From: Prevotella sp. CAG:1185
Lineage (GTDB): Bacteria; Bacteroidota; Bacteroidia; Bacteroidales; Bacteroidaceae
DNA: 24,038 nucleotides
Assembly: GCA_000436695.1 (NCBI GenBank)
Contig: HF992634.1
Coordinates: 1 to 24,038, forward strand
Direction of reading: 5' to 3'
Shown here: positions 15,908-23,147 of the stretch, piece after piece
Numbering within the stretch: the first letter of the stretch is position 1
Layout: each line of letters begins with the position of its first letter
Translations under genes and position numbers: made by a program
Notes under the pieces: generated by a model
What the model saw: the letters and a program-made list of their open reading frames with translations, nothing else
Databases searched by the model: none
Told to the model about the DNA's origin: nothing

Positions 15908-17184
15908 AACTGCAGAATGTCCTTACTTTCCGTCTGTCCGTACTCAAGGCCATCGCCATCGCGCTGTGGGCGGTATGTTTCTATTTCGCCATAATAAAGG
16001 AGATAAACAACAAGACCGACGACAGCCTGACCAACTATGCCGAATCGCTCATAACCGACTATCTGGCAGGAATGCCCCTGCCCGACACTCACAACGGATC
16101 GGGCAACAACTATTACATACACGCCGTGTCGGACGAGTATGCCGAAAGCCACTCGCACATAAGATACCGCGACATGGACACTTATGTCACCGACGACAAC
16201 AAGTTTGAACAGACAAGAGCAGTAACTTATATATTTAAAGACAACAACGACAAGTTTCATGAGCTTACGGTGTTCACACCTACAATAGACAAGCAAAACC
16301 TGAAGAACTCTATATTCATCTGGCTGATAGTGCTGTTCTTCGGCCTGCTCGCAGGCATCATCATCGTCAACATATGGACTGTAAGCCACAGCATGCGGCC
16401 GCTGAAAAGGCTGTTCGGATGGCTCGACACATATAAACTAGGCAAAAATATAAAGCCGCTTGAAAACAATACAAGAATAACTGAATTCAGAAAGCTCAAC
16501 GAGACGGTGATGAGGAGCATTGAAAGGAACGAAAGACAATATGAACAGCAAAAGCTATTCATAGCCAACGCGTCGCACGAGATGCAGACTCCGCTGGCTA
16601 TATGCCGCAACCGACTTGAGATGCTGCTCGATGACGAGGGACTTACCGAGGAACAGATGGCTGAGATAATAAAGACACTGCACACGCTGAAAGAGCTTAC
16701 TGAGACCAACCGCTCGCTGCTGCTGTTGTGCAAGATTGACAACGGACAGTTTGCGTCTGTCAAGCCTGTCAGCCTTAAAGAGGTTACGGCTCAGGCGGTG
16801 AACAATCTGAAACCCGTCTATTCGCGCATGAAAATAACCGTAAACAATATGTGCGAAGAGGCACCGGTGATAGACATGGACGAGTCGCTGGCAGTGGTGC
16901 TTATGACCAACCTCGTAAAAAACGCCTTTGTGCATAACATACAAGGCGGCGAAATAAACATTACGTCAGACAGCACGTACATAAAGATAGAGAACACCGG
17001 ACAGGCAGACAAGCTTGACAGCGACAAGATATTTGAACGCTTCTATCATTCGCCCGGCAAAAAATCATCAACCGGACTCGGTCTTGCCATCGTCAAAGCC
17101 ATCTGCGCACAATACGGCATGGACGTAAATTACACATTCAACAACGGAAAACACGCATTTGAAATAAGCAAATGCAAAAAATAG
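15904..17184 (+). CDS. Membrane sensor histidine kinase
   Basis: A 426-residue kinase partnered with the preceding response regulator. TM1 is about 12-31 and TM2 about 136-158, framing a periplasmic sensing segment of about 100 residues with no recognised domain. A short HAMP-like linker leads to the H-box FIANASHEMQTPLA with the phosphorylated His225. The ATPase part shows the N-box (NLVKNAFVHN, 336-345) and the G2 box GLGLAIVK (391-398). The G1 motif is IENTGQ rather than the commoner DNG/DTG form. The PepSY-like genes follow within 110 nt, an arrangement that suggests the kinase monitors an envelope condition that they modulate. Confidence 0.93.
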   Translation: MKLQNVLTFRLSVLKAIAIALWAVCFYFAIIKEINNKTDDSLTNYAESLITDYLAGMPLPDTHNGSGNNYYIHAVSDEYAESHSHIRYRDMDTYVTDDNKFEQTRAVTYIFKDNNDKFHELTVFTPTIDKQNLKNSIFIWLIVLFFGLLAGIIIVNIWTVSHSMRPLKRLFGWLDTYKLGKNIKPLENNTRITEFRKLNETVMRSIERNERQYEQQKLFIANASHEMQTPLAICRNRLEMLLDDEGLTEEQMAEIIKTLHTLKELTETNRSLLLLCKIDNGQFASVKPVSLKEVTAQAVNNLKPVYSRMKITVNNMCEEAPVIDMDESLAVVLMTNLVKNAFVHNIQGGEINITSDSTYIKIENTGQADKLDSDKIFERFYHSPGKKSSTGLGLAIVKAICAQYGMDVNYTFNNGKHAFEISKCKK

Positions 17185-17208
17185 TTAAACAAAAGATGAT
17201 TACCCGTT

Positions 17209-17244
17209 TTTTCAGATTCTTTTCAGAAACGCTTATCATCTTTG
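17209..17244 (+). promoter_or_regulatory. OmpR-type direct repeat and promoter ahead of the first PepSY-like gene
   Basis: TTTTCAGA occurs at 17209-17216 and again at 17220-17227, start-to-start spacing 11 bp, as bound by OmpR-family dimers. CATCTTTG (17237-17244, one mismatch to TAnnTTTG) follows at the distance expected for an activator overlapping the -33 region. The repeats and spacing are read directly; binding by the adjacent regulator is inferred. Confidence 0.55.
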
Positions 17245-17295
17245 CATCAAACAAAAGAATTAACAATGAATACAAACCCTAAAAAGAAGAAGATT

Positions 17296-17742
17296 ATGAA
17301 AAGAATTATCCAAACATGTGTAGTAGTGTTAGTTTGTCTGATCGCGTTCCAAATCAAAGCTCTCGCCGACAACGATAAGCCAATAGCAGTAACTCAGCTC
17401 CCTGCAACATCACAGCAGATAATCAAAAAGAACTTTGCAGGCAAGAAGGTCGCACTGGCTAAACAGGAGACAGGACTGCTCGACAAGAGTTACGAGATAA
17501 CATTCACAAGCGGAGAGAAGATAGAATTTGACAAGAACGGCAACTGGACCGAGATTGACTGCAAACTCTCAGCTGTACCGGCAAGACTCATCCCCGCAAA
17601 GATAGCAAGCTATCTGAAAGCCAACTATCCCGGAACAAAGGTTCTGAAACTTGAAAAAGACAAGAACGAATATGAAGTAAGTCTGGCTAACGGCATTGAA
17701 ATAACGTTCAACAAGAACTTTGCCGTAATCGACATTGATTAA
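17296..17742 (+). CDS. PepSY-like (DUF2874) secreted protein, paralog 1
   Basis: A 148-residue exported protein with two PepSY-like/BLIP-like modules in tandem. The motif YEITFTSGEKIEFDKNGNW in the first half is echoed by YEVSLANGIEITFNKNF in the second. A signal peptide (about 1-24, KALA then D) directs export. In-frame Mets exist upstream (17242, 17266), but the start at 17296 gives a clean signal peptide and exactly the length of the downstream paralog. Such proteins are common in Bacteroidetes next to two-component systems; PepSY-related domains are thought to modulate envelope proteins or proteases, but no activity is proven. Probably controlled by the regulator at 15230. Confidence 0.85.
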   Translation: MKRIIQTCVVVLVCLIAFQIKALADNDKPIAVTQLPATSQQIIKKNFAGKKVALAKQETGLLDKSYEITFTSGEKIEFDKNGNWTEIDCKLSAVPARLIPAKIASYLKANYPGTKVLKLEKDKNEYEVSLANGIEITFNKNFAVIDID

Positions 17743-17823
17743 AGACGCTGATTAGATATAACACAATAAGGTTTAAAAAAGAAAGTAATATGGGATTAAG
17801 ACGCTACGGCGCCTGACATATCA

Positions 17824-17880
17824 GAAGTTAACAGACAACGGCACGGACATAATAATGGCCGGCCGGAGTCTGTTAACTTC
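17824..17880 (+). other. Long hairpin between the PepSY-like genes
   Basis: GAAGTTAACAGAC (17824-17836) pairs perfectly with 17868-17880, and the enclosed part can add CGGC/GCCG. No T run follows (AACAGCTTAC), so it is not a standard intrinsic terminator; a processing or stability element is possible. Confidence 0.5.
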
Positions 17881-17922
17881 AACAGCTTACAAGTAAAGGT
17901 TAAACATAAGTTTCTGACTACA

Positions 17923-17930
17923 CAGGTTTG
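17923..17930 (+). promoter_or_regulatory. Candidate -7 element of the second PepSY-like gene
   Basis: CAGGTTTG, followed by CAT, mirrors CATCTTTG-CAT ahead of the first paralog. Each has one mismatch to TAnnTTTG. The 11-bp TTTTCAGA repeat is not clearly present here. Confidence 0.35.
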
Positions 17931-17963
17931 CATTTAATAATAAATAAAGCCCCTATATATATT

Positions 17964-18410
17964 ATGAAAGGATACATCAAAAGAGCCGCAATGGCCATAC
18001 TAATGCTCATTGCATTCACCGTAAGCACAACAGCCGGCAACGAAAAGCCTATAAACGTGAGCCAGCTTCCGGCAAAGGCGCATCAGCTGCTCAACAGTCA
18101 TTTCGGCAACAAGAAAGTGGCTATGGCAAAGGTTGAGTCGGGCTTCTTCTCAAAAGAATACACCGTGATATTTACCAACGGCGAGAAGATTGAGTTTGAC
18201 AAGAACGGCAACTGGACCGAAATAAGCTGCAAGCGCTCTGCCGTGCCTGCAAGCATCGTTCCGGCACAGATAAGAGCATACGTCAAAAAGAATTATCCGG
18301 GATGTATCATTCTTAAAATTGAAAAAGACGACGACGGATATGAGATTGACTTGAATAACCGCATTGAAATAACTTTCAACAAGAAATTTCAGGTTATAGA
18401 CATTGAATAG
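17964..18410 (+). CDS. PepSY-like (DUF2874) secreted protein, paralog 2
   Basis: A 148-residue paralog of the preceding gene; the two align end to end without gaps. The stretch GEKIEFDKNGNWTEI is identical in both, while the signal peptides and helical parts differ. The same tandem two-module architecture is present, ending IEITFNKKFQVIDIE. The start at 17964 begins the signal peptide (MKGYIKRAAMAILMLIAF) and equalises length with the paralog; an upstream Met at 17928 would add 12 residues. It has its own weak promoter candidate and is separated from paralog 1 by a long hairpin, so the two could be expressed unequally. The pair is a local duplication followed by divergence. Confidence 0.85.
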   Translation: MKGYIKRAAMAILMLIAFTVSTTAGNEKPINVSQLPAKAHQLLNSHFGNKKVAMAKVESGFFSKEYTVIFTNGEKIEFDKNGNWTEISCKRSAVPASIVPAQIRAYVKKNYPGCIILKIEKDDDGYEIDLNNRIEITFNKKFQVIDIE

Positions 18411-18446
18411 CTCTGCATCTGTATTGATGCACGAGACTTGATAAAA

Positions 18447-18509
18447 TGTATGCCGGCAGTTTTACGTCACCGCAATATTCTGCGGATAGTGAAAGCATGC
18501 CGGCATACA
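18447..18509 (+). other. Long hairpin after the second PepSY-like gene
   Basis: TGTATGCCGGCA (18447-18458) pairs perfectly with 18498-18509. An inner TCAC-CGCA/TGCG...GTGA stem gives a branched or bulged structure. A smaller stem TGCATC/GATGCA (18414-18431) precedes it. There is no T run, so it may be a factor-dependent terminator context, a 3' stability structure or a repeat. Confidence 0.45.
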
Positions 18510-18587
18510 CCTGAATATAACGCAAGACGGGCAAAAGGCTGACAACTATTTTAATGAGAAATACGGCACGATGGATAATCCGGTGAT

Positions 18588-18720
18588 GCCCAAAAGCATG
18601 CTTTTACAAGATGATATGCGGCCTTTTGCAATGCAAAAGACGGCTTTTTACAATGTAAAAGGCATCCTTTCGCAACGCAAAAGGTATCGTTTCGCAATAC
18701 AGAATAAGGCATTTGAACAA
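18588..18720. repeat. 22-bp palindromic tandem array, locus 3 (six units)
   Basis: Units start at 18588, 18610, 18632, 18654, 18676 and 18698, five of 22 nt and the last of 23. The clearest are the third to fifth: half-sites such as TGCAAAAG and CTTTTTACAA. Same strand register as the arrays at 1451 and 10975. It runs directly into the 52-bp block. Confidence 0.78.
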
Positions 18721-18832
18721 TAGAGAAAACTAAAAATAATTTTATTAAAAACTCATCACTCGTCACAATCGCTGGTAAATATCTGACAGTCAGCACATTG
18801 CAGTGTGACGAGTTGAATTGTGAACTCATCAC
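18716..18832 (+). repeat. 52-bp block plus hairpin, partial copy 2 of the composite element
   Basis: 18716-18767 is identical to 1547-1598. After a diverged spacer of the same length as in copy 1 (37 nt), GTGACGAGTT/AACTCATCAC (18805-18832) forms the same hairpin with the same C-A mismatch and 8-nt loop as 1636-1663. The second hairpin and the right inverted end of copy 1 are missing, so this copy is truncated or a shorter form. Confidence 0.8.
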
Positions 18833-18886
18833 GCCGGCACTGCCCTATCCGGCTTTCATGCTCTGATTTAGGTTTACTCAACCGAT

Positions 18887-18921
18887 GAGGGTGTTTCGTA
18901 ATGCACGATGCACCTTCTTTT
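18887..18921 (+). terminator. Repeated terminator hairpin, copy 1
   Basis: A 31-nt hairpin: GAGGGTG at the base, loop AATGC, GATGCACCTTC on the right arm, one T-T mismatch, followed by four Ts. 36 of 37 nt (18885-18921) match 23954-23990. It reads in the plus direction, yet no plus-strand gene lies directly ahead and pstS converges from the other side. Confidence 0.6.
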
Positions 18922-18982
18922 GCATGGCTGCACGTAACTGTTTGGCAGTAAACGGGTTATCTTTATAAAAACAATCTTGATG

Positions 18983-19819
18983 CTATTTTGCCGGTACGTA
19001 ACCGCTCTTCATAACCAATTGCTGGCCTTTCGGGGAAAGAAGGAAATTGATAAACGGCTCAACCACATCGGCCTTATCGGCCGTGTAGTAATAATACAGC
19101 TCACGGATGATGGGATAAACGTGGCGACGCCCCATGTCCATGTTAGGATAAACAAAGTGTTTGCCGTCGTATGACACCTTCACCGCCTTTACGTTCTTGT
19201 TGACGTAGGCCATGCCGACGTAACCTATCGCACCCTTTGTCTGGCTTACCGACTGTATTACGGCTCCCGTTGCAGGCATTGACAGCACTCCGGCCATGTA
19301 GTTCTTCTCATGCAGCACGCTCGTCTTAAAGAACTCATACGTACCCGATGAAGTCTCGCGCGAGTACACTATTATCTTCATATCAGGCCCGTACTTGCCC
19401 GTATAATAGTCCTTCACCTGCTTCCAGTTGGTTATTTTGCCCCTGAATATCGCCTCAAGCTGCTCGCGTGTAAGGTGAGTTACGGGGTTCGACGGATGCA
19501 CGATGACGGCCAACGCGTCGTATGCGACAACGGCCTCACGCAGCTGTTTTCCGCTTTTGCTCAACTTCACGCGCTCATTGAACTTGATTGAGCGTGACGA
19601 CATGGCTATGTCGGTTGTACCGTCAACAAGTGCGGAGATGCCTACGCCCGAACCTCCGCCGGTCACTGTCACGCGCGCCTGCGGATTTTCATTCATGTAA
19701 ACTTCGGCCGCTTCCTGGGTAACCGGCAGCACTGTGTCACTGCCTTTTATCTTCTGCGCCGACGCACACACGGCAACCGCAGACAAAAGCGACAATGTTG
19801 TAATCCTGATTAAATTCAT
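18983..19819 (-). CDS. pstS: Phosphate ABC transporter substrate-binding protein PstS
   Basis: A periplasmic phosphate-binding protein that delivers phosphate to PstCAB. It has 278 residues with a type I signal peptide ending CASA-Q; the start at 19819 is chosen for this, as the upstream Met would put 14 residues before it. Phosphate-binding loops visible: GSDTVLPV (26-33), GGGSGVG (54-60), SSRS (74-77) and SRETSSGTYEFF (153-164). It also has NPV...IF....TNWKQV (111-135) and KGAIGYVGMAYV (195-206). It is divergent from pstC, with 222 bp between the start codons carrying Pho-box-like repeats. No lipobox, so it is soluble. Confidence 0.93.
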   Translation of the reverse strand: MNLIRITTLSLLSAVAVCASAQKIKGSDTVLPVTQEAAEVYMNENPQARVTVTGGGSGVGISALVDGTTDIAMSSRSIKFNERVKLSKSGKQLREAVVAYDALAVIVHPSNPVTHLTREQLEAIFRGKITNWKQVKDYYTGKYGPDMKIIVYSRETSSGTYEFFKTSVLHEKNYMAGVLSMPATGAVIQSVSQTKGAIGYVGMAYVNKNVKAVKVSYDGKHFVYPNMDMGRRHVYPIIRELYYYYTADKADVVEPFINFLLSPKGQQLVMKSGYVPAK

Positions 19820-19887
19820 ATCTTTATACTTAAAATTTGTCAAACAATATACGGTAACCAACCGTTCACGGCGCGAAATAACACAAA

Positions 19888-19920
19888 AACGATTTCAAAA
19901 GCATTACACAAGTGTTACGA
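19888..19920 (-). promoter_or_regulatory. Pho-box-like 11-bp repeats for pstS
   Basis: Three contiguous 11-bp units on the minus strand: TCGTAACACTT (19920-19910), GTGTAATGCTT (19909-19899) and TTGAAATCGTT (19898-19888). They are degenerate versions of the units on the pstC side. A weak -7 candidate TTATTTCG (19881-19874) follows at about the same distance as on the pstC side. Confidence 0.5.
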
Positions 19921-19948
19921 AAAGGTTGCCTACAGGTGTGCGTCAACC

Positions 19949-19992
19949 TTGTCACACCTTTGTAACGTCCTTGTCACATGTTCGTCAAGACC
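19949..19992 (+). promoter_or_regulatory. Pho-box-like 11-bp direct repeats for pstCAB-phoU
   Basis: Four in-register 11-bp units: TTGTCACACCT (19949), TTGTAACGTCC (19960), TTGTCACATGT (19971) and TCGTCAAGACC (19982). The core TGTCA-N6 pattern is that of PhoB-type boxes. The last unit starts 17 nt before the -7 element, where a class II activator would sit. The sequence is direct; binding by a PhoB homologue is inferred and no phoBR pair is identified in the window. Confidence 0.75.
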
Positions 19993-19998
19993 AAGCCT

Positions 19999-20006
19999 TA
20001 ACTTTG
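19999..20006 (+). promoter_or_regulatory. -7 promoter element of pstCAB-phoU
   Basis: TAACTTTG is an exact TAnnTTTG match 35 nt before the pstC start. No TTTG -33 box is present; the Pho-type repeats occupy that place. Confidence 0.7.
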
Positions 20007-20041
20007 CATCGCAAACCAGTAAAACAACGTTATTAAAGATT

Positions 20042-21232
20042 ATGAAAAAGTTTCTGGAAAAGATTGTTACGGGTGTGATAACATGCAGCGGCTTTTTAAG
20101 CAGCTTCATCATACTGCTTATAGTAATTTTCCTTTTCTCCGAGGGCTTTGGCTTGTTCTCGCAGAAAACCATTGAGGAAGGCTACAGCCTGTTGGTAAAC
20201 AAGGAAAACCCTGTCTACGAGCTTGACGCAAAACAGATAAAGGAGATTTTTGACGAAGATGTAACCAACTGGAAAGAAGTTGGAGGACACGATGAAGCCA
20301 TTACATTGGTACGGTTTGACGATTTGCCAAAACTCTTCTCGCCGTCGCAACTTGGAGAGAACTATGAGCGTGCAGGCGTATGCATTGACTCTCTGGTAAA
20401 CGCCGACAAGGGAATAATTGCCTTCGTGCCGTCATCGTTTGTCGAAAAAGAATTCAGCGGCAAACAGCTCCGCGACCATAAAATATCAATAAAAGAAGTT
20501 TTTACAGGTAAGGAGTGGTTCCCAACGGCAACGCCAGCTCCGCAATTCGGCTTCGTACCATTGGTTCTCGGCACTGTATGGGTTACGGTTTTCGCAATAT
20601 TATTCGCCCTTCCGTTCGGCCTGGCGGTGTCCATATACATGTCAGAAGTGGCATCCGAGCGTATGCGTAAAGTGCTAAAACCCGTCATAGAGCTGCTTAA
20701 CGGCATACCGTCAGTTGTCTATGGTTTCTTCGGACTTATCGTGATAGTGCCTCTGTTGCAGGATGTCTTCGGCCTTCCTGTAGGCGAAAGCGGACTGGCA
20801 GGAGCATTAGTGTTGGCTATCATGGCCTTGCCTACAATCATAACGGTAAGCCAGGACGCAATGATGAACTGCCCGCGCTCGCAACGTGAAGCAAGTCTTG
20901 CACTTGGAGCTACCAGGTGGCAGACCATTTATAAGGTCGTAATGCCCTACTCCGTTTCAGGTATAACATCGGCTGTGGTGCTCGGCATAGGCCGCGCTTT
21001 CGGCGAAACGATGGCCGTATTGATGGTAACAGGAAACGCAGCTGTAATACCTCTGTCTATAACCGACCCCCTGCGAACCATCCCGGCAACCATTGCAGCC
21101 GAACTGGGAGAGGCTCCTGCCGGAGGACCACACTACCAGTCACTGTTCCTCCTAGGCGTTGTCCTATTCTTCATAACGCTTATAATCAACTCAAGCGTTG
21201 AATACATATCCTCGAAAAACAAGCAGAGATAA
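20042..21232 (+). CDS. pstC: Phosphate ABC transporter permease PstC with periplasmic PstS-like lobe
   Basis: Inner-membrane permease of the phosphate importer, 396 residues from the Met at 20042 (upstream frame is promoter). TM1 is about 16-34. Before the usual permease core lies a large periplasmic insertion (about 47-155) that copies PstS signatures in order: NPVYEL (56-61), IFDEDVTNWKEV (69-80) and KGIIAFVPSSFV (123-134). It lacks the SGTYEFF phosphate loop. The permease core (about 170-390) has the coupling EAA loop REASLALGATRWQTIYKVVMP. As I recall, such long PstC proteins occur in other Bacteroidetes. First gene of pstC-pstA-pstB-phoU; 91 nt separate it from pstA. Confidence 0.93.
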   Translation: MKKFLEKIVTGVITCSGFLSSFIILLIVIFLFSEGFGLFSQKTIEEGYSLLVNKENPVYELDAKQIKEIFDEDVTNWKEVGGHDEAITLVRFDDLPKLFSPSQLGENYERAGVCIDSLVNADKGIIAFVPSSFVEKEFSGKQLRDHKISIKEVFTGKEWFPTATPAPQFGFVPLVLGTVWVTVFAILFALPFGLAVSIYMSEVASERMRKVLKPVIELLNGIPSVVYGFFGLIVIVPLLQDVFGLPVGESGLAGALVLAIMALPTIITVSQDAMMNCPRSQREASLALGATRWQTIYKVVMPYSVSGITSAVVLGIGRAFGETMAVLMVTGNAAVIPLSITDPLRTIPATIAAELGEAPAGGPHYQSLFLLGVVLFFITLIINSSVEYISSKNKQR

Positions 21233-21323
21233 AGACAGGCAGACATCCGCCAGTGCTCTACTCACAGCATGGCGGCATGCCTTTCACAACATAACAAGCG
21301 CAAATAAAAAACACATATCGAAT

Positions 21324-22274
21324 ATGCCAAACAACAGTAAGTCGTCTGAAACGCCTGATGAAAAGGTAATCAGAGTTCCGTTCTCCGACAAAAAAGGAAC
21401 GGGCAACCAGTCAAACCACCGCCGGAAGATGCTTGCCGAAAAGTCGGCATTCGCCTTGTTCCGCTTATTGAGCGGCGTTATTGTGACAATACTGTTTGTC
21501 ATACTTGCCTTCATAATCATAAAAGGGGCAGCCGTCATCAATTGGGACTTTATCACTACGCCTCCTGCCGACGGCATGAAAAGCGGCGGAATATGGCCCG
21601 CCATCGTCGGCACTTTTTACCTTATGGTGGGCAGTGCGCTCTTCGCTTTCCCTTTGGGAATAATGAGCGGCATCTACATGCACGAATATGCAAAGAGCGG
21701 AAAGCTTGTAAGATTCATACGAATGATGACCAACAATCTCGCGGGCATACCGTCAATAGTGTTCGGTCTTTTCGGAATGTCACTTTTTGTCAACTTCTTC
21801 GGCTTCGGTGACAGCATCCTTGCAGGCTCGCTAACGCTTGGACTTCTCGCCTTGCCTCTTGTAATCAGGACTACCGAAGAGGCTCTGAAGGCCATCCCCG
21901 ACACATTCCGCGAAGGCAGTCTTGCACTTGGAGCGACCAAGCTCCAGACCATAAGGCGCGTAATCCTGCCTATGGCAATGCCTAATGTGATAACCGGACT
22001 TATCCTCGCTCTCGGCCGCGTGTCAGGCGAAACGGCGCCTATCCTGTTCACATGTGCAGCATACTTCTTGCCGCAGTTGCCTGAAAGCGTCTTCGACCAG
22101 TGCATGGCTCTGCCCTACCACCTTTACGTATTGGCTACCAGCGGTACAGACATGGAACTGCAGATACCCATCGCTTACGGCACGGCTCTTGTCCTGATAG
22201 TAATCATACTCGCAGTAAACCTGCTTGCAAACGCGATGCGCAACTACTTCCAGAACAAGTTGAAGACGAACTGA
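21324..22274 (+). CDS. pstA: Phosphate ABC transporter permease PstA
   Basis: Second permease subunit of the phosphate importer, 316 residues with about six membrane segments. The EAA coupling loop REGSLALGATKLQTIRRVILP is present, as is GIPSIVFGLFG, the counterpart of GIPSVVYGFFG in PstC. Start choice is uncertain: the frame stays open back to 21198, overlapping the pstC end. The Met at 21324 gives a polar 35-residue cytoplasmic N-tail, and the Met at 21429 (MLAEKSAFALFR) would give a length nearer the family norm. I kept 21324 because it avoids the overlap and follows an A-rich stretch. Lies 69 nt before pstB. Confidence 0.92.
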   Translation: MPNNSKSSETPDEKVIRVPFSDKKGTGNQSNHRRKMLAEKSAFALFRLLSGVIVTILFVILAFIIIKGAAVINWDFITTPPADGMKSGGIWPAIVGTFYLMVGSALFAFPLGIMSGIYMHEYAKSGKLVRFIRMMTNNLAGIPSIVFGLFGMSLFVNFFGFGDSILAGSLTLGLLALPLVIRTTEEALKAIPDTFREGSLALGATKLQTIRRVILPMAMPNVITGLILALGRVSGETAPILFTCAAYFLPQLPESVFDQCMALPYHLYVLATSGTDMELQIPIAYGTALVLIVIILAVNLLANAMRNYFQNKLKTN

Positions 22275-22343
22275 CACATTGTTCAACAAATAAAATACGC
22301 ATTTCAAAATCTTAATTCTTCACACTTAATCCCCAATTAGAAA

Positions 22344-23102
22344 ATGGCTGACATAAAGATACAAGCAAAAGACGTAAACTTCTATTACGGGCAGTTCCAT
22401 GCCTTGAAGGGCATCACAATGGATATACAAAGCAACGAGGTAGTGGCCTTCATCGGCCCGTCAGGCTGCGGTAAATCCACATTCCTCCGGTTGTTCAACC
22501 GCATGAACGACCTTATACCCGGTGCGCGCATGGAAGGCAGCATAACCATCGACGGACAGGACATCTACGCACGCTCCGTCAACGTTGACGAGCTGCGCAA
22601 GGATGTGGGCATGGTGTTCCAGCGCCCCAACCCGTTTCCGAAGAGCATATACGAGAATGTTGCCTACGGCCTGCGTGTGAACGGAGTGAAAGACGAGAAC
22701 TTTATCGCCGAACGGGTTGAGCGTTCGCTGCGCGGAGCGGCACTGTGGGACGAGGTAAAGGACAAGCTCAAGAAGTCGGCTTACGCCCTTTCCGGCGGAC
22801 AGCAGCAGCGTCTGTGCATAGCAAGGGCCATGGCCGTAAGCCCGTCGGTACTGCTGATGGACGAGCCTGCGTCAGCCCTTGACCCGATATCTACGGCTAA
22901 GGTGGAAGAACTTATACACGAACTGAAAAGCGAATACACAATAGTCATTGTCACCCACAACATGCAACAGGCGACACGCGTCAGCGACAAGACGGCCTTT
23001 TTCTACCTCGGAGAACTGATAGAGTTCGACCGGACCAACAAAATCTTCACAAACCCGAGCAAAGAACAGACGCAAAACTATATAACGGGAAGGTTCGGAT
23101 AA
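22344..23102 (+). CDS. pstB: Phosphate ABC transporter ATP-binding protein PstB
   Basis: ATPase that powers the PstSCA importer, 252 residues. All ABC motifs are intact: Walker A GPSGCGKS (38-45), Q-loop VFQRPNPFP with Gln93, signature LSGGQQQRL (149-157), Walker B LLMDEP (170-175) and the switch His205 (VTHNM). RPNPFPKSIYENVAYG is characteristic of PstB, so the assignment is specific rather than a general ABC call. Between pstA (69-nt gap) and phoU (45-nt gap) in the phosphate operon. Confidence 0.97.
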   Translation: MADIKIQAKDVNFYYGQFHALKGITMDIQSNEVVAFIGPSGCGKSTFLRLFNRMNDLIPGARMEGSITIDGQDIYARSVNVDELRKDVGMVFQRPNPFPKSIYENVAYGLRVNGVKDENFIAERVERSLRGAALWDEVKDKLKKSAYALSGGQQQRLCIARAMAVSPSVLLMDEPASALDPISTAKVEELIHELKSEYTIVIVTHNMQQATRVSDKTAFFYLGELIEFDRTNKIFTNPSKEQTQNYITGRFG

Positions 23103-23147
23103 AAGTACATACAGCATTAAACTCATAGAAATAAACAAGAAAAAGAT

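Larger units (their letters stand above)
18411..18982. other. Gene-free interval between the PepSY pair and pstS
   Basis: 572 bp holding, in order, two hairpins (18414-18431, 18447-18509), the 22-bp palindromic array (18588-18720), the 52-bp block (18716-18767), one ACTCATCAC hairpin (18805-18832) and a terminator hairpin (18887-18921). No credible gene; the open frame read across the array is a by-product of the repeat. Confidence 0.8.

Noticed and set aside
15230..17184. Assignment of the two-component system as PhoB/PhoR because pst genes are nearby
   Set aside because: The PepSY-like genes and other material lie between, and the TTTTCAGA repeat ahead of PepSY differs from the TTGTCAC units at pst. 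Nothing in either protein is specific for PhoBR.
18551..18832. Minus-strand open frame of 93 codons over the third array
   Set aside because: Same repeat artefact, ending in the hairpin element; no coding signal beyond the repeats.
20042..21232. pstS-pstC gene fusion by sequencing or assembly error
   Set aside because: The PstS-like segment is continuous with the permease frame, lacks the phosphate loop and signal peptide, and a complete separate pstS is present. It is a real domain insertion.
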